NCBI RefSeq assembly: GCF_018812025.1
Contig: NC_063044.1
Span: forward strand, 45,934,077 to 45,998,076
Reading direction: 5' to 3'
Source of the DNA: Megalobrama amblycephala
Lineage: Eukaryota > Chordata > Actinopteri > Cypriniformes > Xenocyprididae
DNA length: 64,000 nucleotides
The position numbers and the translations under genes were made by a program. Shown one piece after another: positions 52,882 through 64,000 of this stretch. The notes under the pieces were generated by a model that searched no databases, was not told where the DNA came from, and saw only the letters and a list, made by a program, of their open reading frames with translations. Numbering within the stretch: the stretch's first letter is position 1; each line of letters starts with the position of its first letter.

Positions 52882-53598
52882 ATTCACATATGTCATTTGC
52901 AATTCAGGATAAATGCTATTGATTTAAATTCAAGCCTGTTAATAAATTCATTTAAAATACACACAGTTTTCGATCTAAATTCCAAAGTGCGTGTGTGTTG
53001 TTACTGGTTTAAAAAAAAAAAAAAGGTTATTTTTTTAGTCACAGAACTAAAGCAGAAAACATGTTTTTTTTTTGTTTGTTTGTTTGTTTTACAATATTAT
53101 TAATGTTATTATCCAATTAAATAATCGCCATGGTATGGTTCCAAACACAATTTTTTATATAAAAAAATGTAAATAATAAAAAAAAAACTAAATAATGTGC
53201 TTACTGTGGTTAAAATTATTTGATTGTACTGAAATAAAAAGGTTATTTAACATTTAAAAAGCATTAATTACACCAACAAATAAACTATGTTTGGAATGAG
53301 GTAAATAGCTCTTTTACCTAACAGTTGCGGTAGGGTGACCACCTGGTTATTGCTCTGTCACAGGACAGATGTGAGTTTGCGGGACACGTGTAAGAGATAT
53401 ATTTTTACTACTGTTATGCTATGTAAATAATGATTTACATTATTTGGAAAGCCTATTTGCCATTGTTGGATTATAGCGTGTTTTAAACGGCTAATAAGCT
53501 TTGTTAATTTTGGTTAAAATTTATTTATTAACAGGCTTGAATTTAATTCAATAGCATTTATCCAGAATTATAAATGACAAATATATGAATAGAATTGT
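52882..53598. mobile_element. MITE with ~85-bp inverted arms
   Basis: Left 'GATAAATGCTATTGATTTAAATTCAAGCCTGTTAATAAA' type arm is mirrored at 53515-53577 ('TTATTAACAGGCTTGAATTTAATTCAATAGCATTTATCC'). No coding capacity. Confidence 0.75.
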
Positions 53599-53837
53599 TC
53601 TTTTAGGTCCAAGTAACAGGACACACCCTGTGAAGTTGAGATTGAACACTGTATGATTTTAAAATAATAATAAAATTAATAAGTTTATTAAACGTTTGAA
53701 TTTCAAACTTAGTCAAAACAACTGCAACATGTTCCTCTAGGTGACAGTAATACCGCACAGGCTTTAGGAGGCTTTGTGAGATTTTTCGCAATTGTTGCTT
53801 TTAATAACACGTTATGATGACGACAGGAAAATATGAG

Positions 53838-53875
<38 letters not shown>
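53838..53875. repeat. (TA)n microsatellite
   Basis: Perfect run. Confidence 0.9.
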
Positions 53876-53876
<1 letters not shown>

Positions 53877-53998
53877 CTATATACATACAGAAATATCAAG
53901 GGTATGAGCGGTCCTGCTTCTCATTATGAATCAGAGGATGTCTGCGTGATAAGAGAACTGCCAGCCGATCATTTCCCCAGCACGTCGCGAAAAACACT

Positions 53999-54107
53999 CC
54001 CTGCATCCCAATGTGCATACTATCCACCCTAAATGGTATTGAATATTACTAATGTCACATAGCCTACTATTTAGAATGGATAGTATGCACATTGAGACGC
54101 TGGCACT
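53999..54107. mobile_element. Very short palindromic MITE (~110 bp)
   Basis: 'TGCATCCCAATGTGCATACTATCC' left; 'GGATAGTATGCACATTGAGACG' right. Central loop ~45 bp. Confidence 0.6.
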
Positions 54108-54354
54108 GTCTTTACAGCACATGTTGCTAGTCTAGCCCGAGAAATGGAGTGTGATATGCACAGCCGCGCCAAACACACAGAGAATATAACCAATTAAATC
54201 ACCTCGAATTAGCTCATAAACTTAAAGTGCTCAGCAGTCTCACCAATAAATCACCAAGACCGTTCAAACATGTTCATGACATTTAATTTAACATTTAACA
54301 TTCGTAAAAAGACTTTGATTCCCGAACTGGTTCTTCAGGCTCGGCTATCGATCA

Positions 54355-54425
54355 CTGTTACCGGAACAACCTTTACCCGACGCCGGAAGCTAAAAACCCG
54401 GAAGTGTGAAAAAGACCAATCGAGC
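54355..54425. promoter_or_regulatory. Cluster of ETS-type motifs and a CCAAT box upstream of retreg3
   Basis: Three CCGGAA cores occur within 45 bp (54361, 54383, 54398; the last reads CCGGAAGTG) followed by CCAAT at 54416-54420. ETS plus CCAAT is a usual core-promoter signature. It sits about 0.9 kb upstream of the retreg3 start codon and ends against a (TA)n tract. It could be the retreg3 promoter with an untranslated first exon, or chance. Confidence 0.35.
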
Positions 54426-54427
54426 CC

Positions 54428-54430
<3 letters not shown>

Positions 54431-54471
<41 letters not shown>
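54431..54471. repeat. (TA)n microsatellite next to the ETS/CCAAT cluster
   Basis: Perfect run beginning 10 bp after CCAAT. Confidence 0.9.
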
Positions 54472-54476
<5 letters not shown>

Positions 54477-54479
54477 GAG

Positions 54480-55318
54480 TCACATTTATACTGTGTGAGA
54501 AAAAAATTAATGTTGTCTCTAAAATTAAATAACTAGCTTATTATATTATTATTATTATATTAACTAGTTTATTATTATACTAGTTTATTATATATACTTA
54601 GGATATTTTATGGTTGTTTCTTACTGTTTTATAAACCGTACAGTAAAATAATGTAATATACAGTCAAAAGTGCCATTTCTAAAAGTTAAATAATTGGCTT
54701 TTACAGTATATATATATAGGCTATACACACACACATACACACACACGCTTGCTTATAACTTAAGCTATACACTGTAGCGACTATATGCCAATAATCCAAA
54801 TAGCTGTTTGATTTATTAGTAGAATTTACATCAATCTGCAGTTAATAACAGAGTAAAAACAATGGGACATTTGGAAAGTAATTTATGAATGATGTGAAGA
54901 AGCGAGAGTTCGCTGATAGGTGTTGGTTGTTATTCACCAGCTCTGACTGTAATCCTGATGCCATTGGCCAGATCAAGGCCGTCCTCCATATCTCTCTCTC
55001 TCTCTGTTGCTCCCGCGACAAAAACAACGACTGGACATGACAGCTGCACGGTGACAACACCAAAGAGGACCTGTGCTGACCCGTAAACGTATTAGTTTTT
55101 CAAATTAGACCCAATAATGGGTTTTATTTCACATTTGTTCCGTATCAACGGCAGCAGCCTCTTGAACACACGAGGTCTGCTTACACTTGCTCTGCGCTGA
55201 GCGGCTTCAGGCTAAGCTAGCTCGCGATCTCCAAACCATTTCTAAAGCACGGGTTTTATTTTTTAGCATTGACTTATTGTAGATTTTGTTGGTATTTTGC
55301 CGTCACATTTTTTTAAGT
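54480..55318. promoter_or_regulatory. retreg3: Presumed retreg3 5' region
   Basis: The first retreg3 ATG is at 55319. The proximal ~180 bp (55140-55260) are moderately GC-richer and contain CpGs ('CTAGCTCGCGATCTCC'); no TATA box at an obvious distance. The rest is AT-rich intergenic DNA. Transcription start not determinable. Confidence 0.4.
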
Positions 55319-57188
55319 ATGGCTCATACGGGTGGAGCGGAAGACGCGACTGAAGGGAGCGGTTGCTCGATGAAGCTGCGCTCAAGCGTCGGCCTCAGGA
55401 GCGGCTCGTGCTCCAGCGAGAGGCACGAGCAGCTCCGCGCCGTGAAATCAAGGCTTCTTGAGCGCTTGGGACCGCACGAGCGCCTGCTCACCTATCTGCA
55501 GTCTGTATTATTGTGGGAGAGACCCTTTCACAGCGTCCTGTTGTACACGGCCGCCAATGTCATGTTCTGGTGAGTAGATGAGCTTTATCTCCACTCGGGC
55601 TCTGTTTACAACCTGGTGCTTTCAGTTGAAACGTTTACATTATTCATGAACATTTTGAGGATCTTGTCTAAGCCTTTCTTGTTTTATCTGGATGCATACG
55701 TGTCTTGCTTGCTTGTTGTCATGTTTTAACCCTTTAATTTAAGATTAGAAACAGATGGTCAGACTGGGTGCCTATATTTAGACAGTGGACTGCGTTTCCA
55801 AAAAGCACCGTGAGCTCAGTTGAACGTAGAGAACATTTGTGGTCTCCACGATCAACTTGGGTTTGCGATTCTTTTGGGAAACAGCCCTGGCTGTATTGGT
55901 GCTACTGTAAACACATTGCTGTGTGTGTGACACACTAATTCACAAATGTACTTGTGTACTTTTTTGAATTACTGAGGTGTGATGCACAGAACCTAGTATT
56001 GGGTACCATGTTTGACTGCTTTTACTAATGCACGTTGAGCAGAGATATGTTTGTACTGTTTGTTTGTTATTGACATTAATCAGCAGTATGTGTCCTATAT
56101 ATTTTGCCCGTCTTCCACCTCCCATAAATGCACTATGTTCCCAAACCGGTTGGCTGGGCCTGGTCTTACAGTGGTGTGATCTTGTAGGTCACTGTGATTT
56201 TGCCAAGTAAGTCATGTTCCTGGATCAACAAATTTTAGTCTTAACCCTACCCCTAAACCTAACCCTACCCATAAGTTATTCCTAAAATCAGAGGGAAATG
56301 ACTGGTGTAGAAGCACCTAACCCTGAATGTAAGCCTAAACCTTACATAAACTATAAACTTTTCCCCCAAATCTGATTGGTTGAATGGAATGTTGTTCCAG
56401 GATAACAATGATACATGTTGTACTTTGTGAAATCACATTCAGTGATCTGGTTCATGCTAACATGGGACGTCATGTGCTGTGTGTACACACTGTGACATTT
56501 GTGCTTCTAAAGTCAATATAAATTCATAATTGACCCTATTTACTTTCTTAATGCACATCCTGGTCTTATTATGAGTGACTTATCTGTGCATGTTATTATA
56601 AAGATTATGGTTTGTCATGGTAATCTTTAATCAAAATGTAATAACATGCTTTTCCTCTTAAATTACTTACCTTTTCTATTGATAATAATAATAATAATAA
56701 TAATAGTCAATAGCCAGATAGCTATTTAAGCATTTGTTATGCAAACTTGCATTCAGGCTCCATTCTGCTATGTAACACACACTGTCACTATCCAGATCAA
56801 ATCTATGATGGATAAAGTCATGGTCTTTTTTCTTTTCTTTTCTTTTCTTTTTAATTCAATTAAATTTCGATACACATTTATTTGGATAGCGGTTTTCACA
56901 ATACGTATCATTTCAAAGCAGCTTTACAGAGAATGCATGTCAAAATTACAATTTAGTGCCACAATTTGTGTCCAAATTATGTAATTTCAGAAAAGTACAT
57001 ATACAAATCACTCAGTTAGCTAACAATATATTAATTTAAGCAATGTATTAATTTAAAGGATTAGTTCACTTTCATATTAAAATTTTCTGATAATTTACTC
57101 ACCCCCATGTCATCCAAGATGTCCATGTCCTTCTTTCTTCAGTCGAAAAGAAATTAAGGTAATTTAAAAAAAAATAAATAAATAAAAC

Positions 57189-57248
<60 letters not shown>

Positions 57249-60200
57249 TTTATAAACACAAATGATCACCTTGCAAGTGCTTCCGCCAGATCACCTTCTG
57301 TATTCTTCAAAAAGCTTACGCTTTTTGTCCTACACCTTCACTATTCAAATTATGAAACTGTAATTTTGACCTTCAACCATTTGGGGTCTATTGAAGTCCA
57401 CTATAAAGAGAAAAATCCTGGAATGTTTTCCTCAAAAACCTTAATTTCTTTTCGACTGAAGAAAGAAGGACATGGACATCTTGGATGACATGGGGGTTAG
57501 TAAATTATCAGGAAATTTTTATTTGAAAGTGAACTAATCCTTTAAGGTAGAAACAATGAGCTTGTGGAAGTAATGAATACATGTTATTGATTAGGATATA
57601 TAGCAAAATTTGGAATGGTGCATGTTGATCCAGAGTTTGTGTCGTCTGAAGTCCTCGCAGGGGTTGGCGCCATCTCTTCTTTTTTTAAGATATATTTGAC
57701 CGTAAAGATGTAAAACTGTGATGAAATTTTATGCTTATTAAGTCTTAAAAGCTTTAGTTGAAATGCTTCAGCAAGGAAAGCTGTGCAGGGAAGACAGAAT
57801 TGGCATAGGCTGGATGGCTCTCTCTCTTTTTCTTCTGTTTAGGCATGAAGTCTTCATTCACTTAGTGCAGTCACCCTCTCCATCAGAGAAATATTCCCCC
57901 TGATCTTATTATCTCCTTTTATTTGCCTCAGTGAGCAGCAGAGGAGCACCGCTTATGGTATTTTTGTGTCTGCAGAGGCATTTATTTATCTTGGAGAATG
58001 GATACCAATTACACTGACTGATTTAAAACTTATTTGTTTATTGTTGAAAGATATTAGTTTTTCTTTTCATTCACTAAATGAGAAAATCTGCCTTCTCATT
58101 TAATATCAGGCCTTAGTTAGATCTTGCCATTAAGAAACATATCCAGTCCATTCAAAAATAAAGTGTCGCCACCATCTCAGAACATTTCACGTCCACTTAA
58201 ATTTGGTTGTAATGCTCTTGACTTGTCACGTGGTTTGGATTTGTTGTTTGATCTAGTCATCAAACAGCATTTGCTTATTTCACACAGAGAGATCGATAGG
58301 GTTCAGCTTGGTCTCAAGGCCAGCTCACCTTTTGGTCAAGTAATGTTGCAGATAACAGTAATTAGTCATGCTGCTGTGAAAGTGTCAGAAATCACAACTG
58401 CTCATGTAGCACATGCCGTCTCTGAGATTTGCACAGGAAGACACTGGGACCGGAAACACCTGGTGTTTTTTTTTTTTTTTTTTTACAAGGTTTTGGTCAG
58501 AGGGTCCACAACAAAGTTAGTGTTTCAGAATAAAGTGCACAATGTAATTGTTGTTTACTTCACACTGTATCTCTTCTCAGGTTTTTTGCTTTGAGCTCTT
58601 TGAGGTTGCTCTTTCTGCTGGCATCAGGTCTGGCCCTGGCTGTTTGTGTCGACACATGGAGGAATAAGATCTGGCCTAAAATCAGAGGTAAAATTGATCT
58701 TCATCTCTTGCTTGTGCACAACTACTTTCCATGTTTCTAAGACCTTGTAGTCTTATTTGTCTTTCATCTGTCTATCTTAATATTAATCATACTGGCTGTA
58801 ATTAAAAACCTCTTTATTCTCTGTGCTGTGACCCACTCAAGTTTAATTTTCTTTCTTTCCATTCACTCAGCTCCTAGAGAGTTATGAAAGTGACATTTCC
58901 TAGCAGTGCATTTCCAGGAGGTGCACAATATCGACCTGAATCAATATTTTGCATGTAGCTGATACACAGAGGCTTATTAGCATTTGATCTACATTCTGGG
59001 TCAATGTTACTCTCTGAGAACTTGTCAATACACTCATCTTTTTAAAGGAAGTGAAAATGTAATTAAGTAAATGGTTAAAAACTAGTAATAACTGAGTCCT
59101 CTAACATTCAGAAATGTGCCTGAAATTGTTTGTTTTTGGTCTCTTGCAGTTAAAAGACAAGATGAGAGTGAGAATGAAAGGTAATGTCTGGTGTATTTTC
59201 TTACTTTTTGAGGTTTTTGATATAAAATTTTTAATTGTTAATTCTCTCTATTCTTTTCTGATTGGCTCACAGCTGGGGTCTGGTGCAACCTGGGACTTTG
59301 AGTGTGCCTGAATTATGCCACCACCTTGCTGAGATTTGGGTTACGGGGTCATCCTGTGCAACAGATATTGTACAGTTCAAACGGCAAAATCCAGGGAAGG
59401 TGAGATTACTCCCAAACCAGCAACACTGTTAAAGTCCACCTGTAGTCAATACATTTTATCCCTTAAATGTAACTATACCCTTGCTTCATTTAGGGGCCAT
59501 TTACACAACACCATTTTAAACTAAAAATGTACAGTGCTCAGGGTAAATGAACATGGTAAATCTCAATGAACACGAAAACAATTTCCAAAATGTTGACAAG
59601 ACTAAGTTTAATATAACATCTGTTTAACTTATAACATGAGAGTAAGGTTAATAATATAACTTAGATTACACATTTTTCAGTTTTACTCAAATTATGGTGA
59701 TGCAAAAATGAGTACACCCCACAACAAAAACTACTACATCTAGTACTTTGTCTGGCCTCCATGATTTTTAATGACAGCACCCAGTCTTCTAGGCATGGAA
59801 TGGACAAGTTGGTGACATTTTGCAACATACATCTTTTTCCATTCTTCAAGAATGAGCTCTTTTAGAGACTGGATGCTGGATGGAGAGTGATGCTCAACTT
59901 GTCTCTTCAGAATTCCCCATAGGTGTTCGATTGGGTTCAGATCAGGAGACAGTGAATCACTTTCACCCTGTTCTTCTTCAGAAATCCAACATGGCCTTAG
60001 ATGTGTGTTTAGGATCAATGTCATGTTGGAAAAGTGCACGATGACCAAGGGCACGGAGTGATGGTAGCATCTTCTCTATCAGTATAGAGCAGTACATCTG
60101 TGAATTCATGATGCCATCAACGAAAGGCAGCTCCCCGACACCAGCAGCACTCAAGCAGCCTCACATAAGGACACTGCCACAACCATGTTTCACTGCAGGC

Positions 60201-63200
60201 ACCATGCATTTTCTTTGAATTCCTCGCAAACTCTAGACGGGCTTTTTTGTGCCTGGGCTTTAGGAGAGGCTTCTTTCGTGGACGGCACCCATGCATGCCA
60301 TTCGTCTGCAGTGTACGCCATATTGTATCATGGGAAATAATCACCCTAGTTTGGCTTTCTACTACTTTAGATAACTGCAGTGAACTTGCATGGCGATTTT
60401 CTTCAACCCTTCTCATCAGAAGACGCTCCTGTCGAGGTGTTAACTTCCGTGGACGACCTGGACGTCTCTGTGAGATGGTTGCAGTTCCATCTTTTTTAAA
60501 TTTTTGTACCACTTTTGCTACAGTATTCTGACTGATAAGTAAAGCTTTGCTGATCTAGCCTTCACCTTACTGGTGACATTTCTCTTCATGTGGTGCCATT
60601 GCTGACAGCATGAAATGGGAAGAGGTTTTAACACCCTTTTATAGTCACCTGTCTGCTGGACACCTGTGTAATGAATAATTAGACTCACCTGTGGTTAAAT
60701 TCTTGTTAAATTAGACATTTGTAGTCTAAAATTTAGCTTTGCTTCAGAGACTTTCAGTGGGGTGTACTCATTTTTGCATCAACCTAATTTAAGTAAAACT
60801 GAAAATTTTGTTCTCTAAGTTATATTATTAACCTTTCACTTTCTATAGTCTTGTGTAGCCGGACATTGGACATCTGGCCCAGTTTGCAGCTTATTTTGCA
60901 AACCACAAAAAAGATCCACACTCTTAGGCAGGAAGAGTCTTTCTGATCATGTAAACATGTAAAAACAATGTATTTTGTTTTTACATGCCATATAAGGCCT
61001 GTAATTATTATTATTACTTTTATGACTTGTATTTTATTATGTTGTTAATTTAAGATATAAAGGGTTTTGTTTTAATGCTACATGTTTATCAAATCCTAAA
61101 ACTCCATTCTTTTGCAGTTTTGTTTGCTGGTTTGTGGCCTGTTCACCTTAGTGGCCATGGTGGGGCGCTGCATCCCTGGACTGTTGCTCTCATACGTGGC
61201 TTGTGAGTATCAGAAATCCCTTAGGGCTTACTCATCTTCTCCAGTGCCTTAACAACTGCAAAATATTTACTTTCTCTGTTGCTTACTCAGTGCTGGGAGT
61301 GTTGCTGTGCCCATTGGCATTGTATTATCGGCTGTGGCAGCGTGCATGTGTGAAGCTGGAGCCAGCCCTGCAGTGGCTGGACTTCAGCACCAAAGGATAC
61401 ATGATGTCAAAGCCTATAGACAACCAGTGTAAGTACACGGTAGATATGACTAGGTGCGGATGGTCATGCTGAGAACAGTTTCTGCATATTTAGTGTTATA
61501 TTTTAAGGACTGGATGGCTCTTGTATCATTGGGCCTGTTTACACCTGGTCACTTCATGCCTTTTTACTGATCGGATAGCTATCTGTTTTGCTAAAACTGT
61601 TCCATTTACACTTGGCCACTTAAATGTGTCTCTGCAAAACAAATATAAATCCTGTCTTCAATTCCTGCATTATATACTTAACCTCATATCAGACCAGACA
61701 AGATGAGAGGAGAGGGTGCAGAGGACAGTTTTCCTGCTGCTACCTGTATTAAAAATTTCCTCTATAAAGTCAGAACGGTTAAAGGTGTTTTTGAAGAGAG
61801 GAGGCTGTGTACGAACAGGTGGCAGTTACAGCCAAATGTCTTGTTTGAGGTAGAGTCATTACAAACGAAATCAATGTATTGCCGTCAGATCCAAATGAAC
61901 AGCATTGACGAGCTGTTAAGCAAATTGGTTATGTTATTTTTCATTTTGACTGAGGAACAGATGAAAATGTCATGTCAACAAAAGCAACAGATATGAGCTG
62001 CAGTTTATTTATATTCAACTAATGTCAAGAGCAAGGACTGCAATTAGAGAGAAAGCAGCATCAGCACTGGTAAGATAATTTAGTCTCACTACCTGAGCTT
62101 CAGAATGCAATACCGAACATTCAGTTTCATTTGTGGCAGTTTGCTTATCGGCTTGCTGAAGAGATCTTGCTACTCATCTGCGGGAGCCCAAATCTGTGGC
62201 GATGTGTGTTGCAATAGCACTGACATATCTGGCTACCATGAGAAAGTAGCCCGTAGAGCACTTTCACACTTTTATTTTTTAACATTTTGGAAAGAGAGAA
62301 ATATGTGTGTTCAACAACCAGATGCATTTACAATTGCCCAGTTTCTTCTGGAATGCGTCTCAAAGCACCTCTGTTTTGGTTTGAGAGATCGGATTTAAAT
62401 CTGTCTCTCAGTTACACTGGGTCTTTTCACAATCTGATAGCTATCAGGTCAGAGAAAACACAAGAAGTGACCAGGTTTAAACAGGCTGTTAAGGAGCAGT
62501 CACAAAATTCTGGAATTTTGCCAAATTTGCATGAAAATTTTGAACCTAATGCAAAATCTGTGTGCTGGGTAAATCTTCCAGATCGTGTGAATTCCTATTT
62601 AAATTTAGATTTCGGCTGCAAAATTTCTTGCTGTAGGATGCAAGAGCAGATGGAAATGCTGTTTTAGCTGATGCCCATGTCTCCCAAACCACTGGCTCAT
62701 TTATATATTTTACCTGTATTTCTACAAATCAATGCAAAAAACTTTCCTTGATGTTTGTTGATATATTTCTTGTTGGCATGAAGAGCCTGTGATCTGTCTT
62801 TTACAGCATATTACAGCTTTCAGAAGTTTTGATAAACTCTTCTGTGTTTGCAGTTCTTCGTAAGCCCATGAGGAGTGGAACCTCAGATGATGCTAGTGAC
62901 AGTGAAGAGGAACTGGCTGCGTTCTGCCCAACGGTGAGTCCAGAAACGGAGCCCAGTTATTTATAATATCAGGATTTAGTGCAGCTGCATGGTCATGACT
63001 CATGAGGTTAGAAGATCTGTAGGGGTTTATGACAGTATAAAGCAAGTTGGAAGAGTTCATTGTTTTTTTGTTTTTGTTTTTCTTCTCTAAATATTCTGTA
63101 TTTGTAGTTTGATGAAGCATTGGTTGCTAAAGAACTGGCACTGACTGACTCTGAGCACTCTGATGCAGAGGTGTCGTACATGGATAACGGCACCTTTAAC

Positions 63201-63240
63201 TTCTCTAGGGGTCAAACGCCCCTCACAGAGGGCTCGGAGG
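55319..63240 (+). CDS. retreg3: Reticulophagy regulator 3 (FAM134C), 3' partial
   Basis: ER-resident reticulon-homology protein that bends ER membrane and acts as a receptor for ER-phagy. Exons seen: 55319-55569, 58581-58687, 59150-59180 (31-nt microexon), 59273-59399, 61118-61202, 61291-61428, 62854-62933, 63108-63240, about 317 codons, all phase-consistent and GT-AG. Exon 1 ('MAHTGGAEDATEG') carries a family-typical amphipathic stretch ending in the first hydrophobic hairpin ('HSVLLYTAANVMFW'), continued in exon 2 ('RLLFLLASGLALAV'). The second membrane hairpin is in exons 5-6 ('GLFTLVAMVGRCIPGLLLSY', 'LLGVLLCPLAL'). Exons 7-8 begin the acidic cytosolic tail ('SGTSDDASDSEEE', 'DSEHSDAEVSYMDNG'). 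The LC3-interacting region lies in the C-terminal tail, outside the window. The ATG has A at -3 and G at +4. Symbol chosen by gene neighbourhood (next to tubg1) as well as sequence; retreg1/2 are the alternatives. Confidence 0.93.
56212..56412. mobile_element. Small MITE with telomere-like interior
   Basis: 'TTCCTGGATCAACA' left pairs with 'TGTTGTTCCAGGATAA' right. The interior holds 'CTTAACCCTACCCCTAAACC', a degenerate CCCTAA string. retreg3 intron 1. Confidence 0.5.
57053..57545. mobile_element. TTAA-flanked foldback MITE containing (TA)n
   Basis: 'TTAAAGGATTAGTTCACTTTC' pairs with 'GAAAGTGAACTAATCCTTTAA'. Arms pair for ~120 bp ('CATCCAAGATGTCCATGTCCTTC' against 'GAAGGACATGGACATCTTGGATG'). 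A (TA)n run of ~55 bp at 57191-57246 follows the left arm. retreg3 intron 1. Confidence 0.85.
59532..60840 (-). mobile_element. Tc1-like transposon, nearly full length but inactivated
   Basis: Transposase reads on the minus strand from about 60512 to 59740. The N-terminal helix-turn-helix is recognisable ('QRRPGRPRKLTPRQERLL') and the C-terminal 'LSPDLNPIEHLWGILKRQVE' follows, but the frame shifts between 60117 and 59900, so no intact enzyme is encoded. The left terminus 'CAGTGCTCAGGGTAAATGA' follows TA. Subterminal repeats 'GTTAATAATATAACTTAG' (left) and 'TAAGTTATATTATTAACC' (right) are inverted; the right outer end is missing after 60838. It lies in retreg3 intron 4. Confidence 0.88.
61533..62486. 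mobile_element. Foldback element, ~954 bp, 'GCCTGTTTACACCTGGTC' ends
   Basis: 'GCCTGTTTACACCTGGTCACTTC' left is mirrored by 'GAAGTGACCAGGTTTAAACAGGC' right, and 'GATCGGATAGCTATC' by 'GATAGCTATCAGGTC'. Two open frames inside (61703-61996, 62105-62398) show no recognised domain. retreg3 intron 6. Confidence 0.7.
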
Positions 63241-63442
63241 GTAAGACATCTTCAGATCTTCTACTCTTTATCGCTCTTCTCATTCTCTATGTGGGTCAGT
63301 GACATATAAGAATGCCTACAATAAAGAAAAGGAAGAAAAAATCTAGTTTAACATATCAGTTCTTAGAAAACTTGCACTCTTTGAATTCATTTTGTTTTCA
63401 GATAGCTTTGAAAAACCTTTTACCATTTGAAAGAAAAGTTTG

Positions 63443-64000
63443 TTTAAAGGTGCCATCGAATGATTTTTTACAAGATGTAATATAAGTCTAAGGTGTCCCC
63501 TGAATGTGTCTGTGAAGTTTCAGCTCAAAATACCCCATAGATTTTTTTTAATTAATTTTTTTAACTGCCTATTTTGGGGCATAATTAGAAATGTGCCGAT
63601 TCATGCTGTGGGCCCTTTAAATTCTCGTGCTCCACGCCCACGGAGCTCGCGCTTGCCTTAAACAGTGCATAAACAAAGTTCACACAGCTAATATAACCCT
63701 CAAAATGGATCTTTACAAAGTGTTCGTCATGCATACTGCATGCATGTGCGGATTATGTGAGTATTGTATTTATTTGGATGTTTACATTTGATTCTGAATG
63801 AGTTTGAGGTTTTGCTCCGTGGCTAAAGCTAATATTACACACTGTTGGAGAGATTTATAAAGAATGAAGTTGTGTTTATGAATTATACAGACTGCAAGTG
63901 TTTAAAAATGAAAATAGCGACGGCTCTTGTGTCCATGAATACAGTAAGAAACGATGGTAACTTTAACCACATTTAACGGTACATTAGCAACATGCTAACG
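63443..64000. mobile_element. Non-autonomous element, 'AAAGGTGCCATCGAATG' end, runs off the window
   Basis: Starts 'TTTAAAGGTGCCATCGAATG', then 'TTTTTACAAGATGTAATATAAGTCTAAGGTGTCCCC' and 'GTTTCAGCTCAAAATACCCCA', shared with the copy at 14223-15075. Continues past the window end. Confidence 0.65.

Noticed and set aside
55286..55318. Upstream in-frame extension of retreg3
   Set aside because: It starts at TTG rather than ATG; the first ATG in good context is 55319.
56237..56270. Telomere-like CCCTAA string
   Set aside because: Short and degenerate, inside a small MITE; not evidence of a fusion or interstitial telomere.

Overview
This is a vertebrate nuclear genome window, almost certainly from a teleost and most likely a cyprinid. 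The coding sequence is split into short exons with GT-AG introns. The non-coding DNA is AT-rich, full of (TA)n and (TG)n microsatellites, and crowded with Tc1/mariner relics, hAT elements and foldback MITEs of cyprinid type (for example the terminus 'AGGGATAGTTCACCCAAAAA'). No bacterial-style genes, CRISPR arrays, rRNA or tRNA genes were seen.

Three protein-coding genes are supported by exon-by-exon reading with matching splice phases. (1) plekhh3 on the + strand, 7758-25656: PH-MyTH4-FERM protein, with the 5' end missing or unrecognised and the stop codon present. (2) tubg1 on the - strand, 45225-31140: gamma-tubulin, complete in 11 coding exons giving 451 codons, the same length as human TUBG1. 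(3) retreg3/fam134c on the + strand, 55319 to beyond the window: reticulophagy regulator, first eight coding exons, cut by the window edge. plekhh3 and tubg1 converge and tubg1 and retreg3 diverge. From general knowledge, this matches the human 17q21 arrangement RETREG3-TUBG1-(TUBG2)-PLEKHH3, so the block is conserved synteny with one gamma-tubulin gene instead of the mammalian pair.

Layout: 1-7757 is repeat-rich DNA with two adjacent foldback elements (1471-3854) and long (TA)n tracts. 7758-25656 is plekhh3, whose introns hold a 905-bp Tc1-like element, a 786-bp near-perfect hairpin and several MITEs. 25657-31139 is the space between the convergent genes, with a decayed Tc1-like element and the probable tubg1 3' UTR. 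31140-45225 is tubg1; intron 10 is largely hAT insertions with visible target-site duplications, one nested in a MITE. 45226-55318 is the divergent intergenic region: an NRF-1-type site close to the tubg1 start, a foldback element, a Pro/Ala/Ser-rich repeat ORF, a ~153-bp tandem array, a Tc1 fragment and an ETS/CCAAT cluster upstream of retreg3. 55319-64000 is retreg3 with a Tc1-like element and more MITEs in its introns.

The genes are ordinary conserved vertebrate genes. I found no convincing new biological system. The most notable non-genic structures are the ~153-bp tandem array with its adjoining low-complexity ORF, the 786-bp hairpin, the nested hAT insertions, and a (TG)14 tract placed directly against a plekhh3 splice acceptor.
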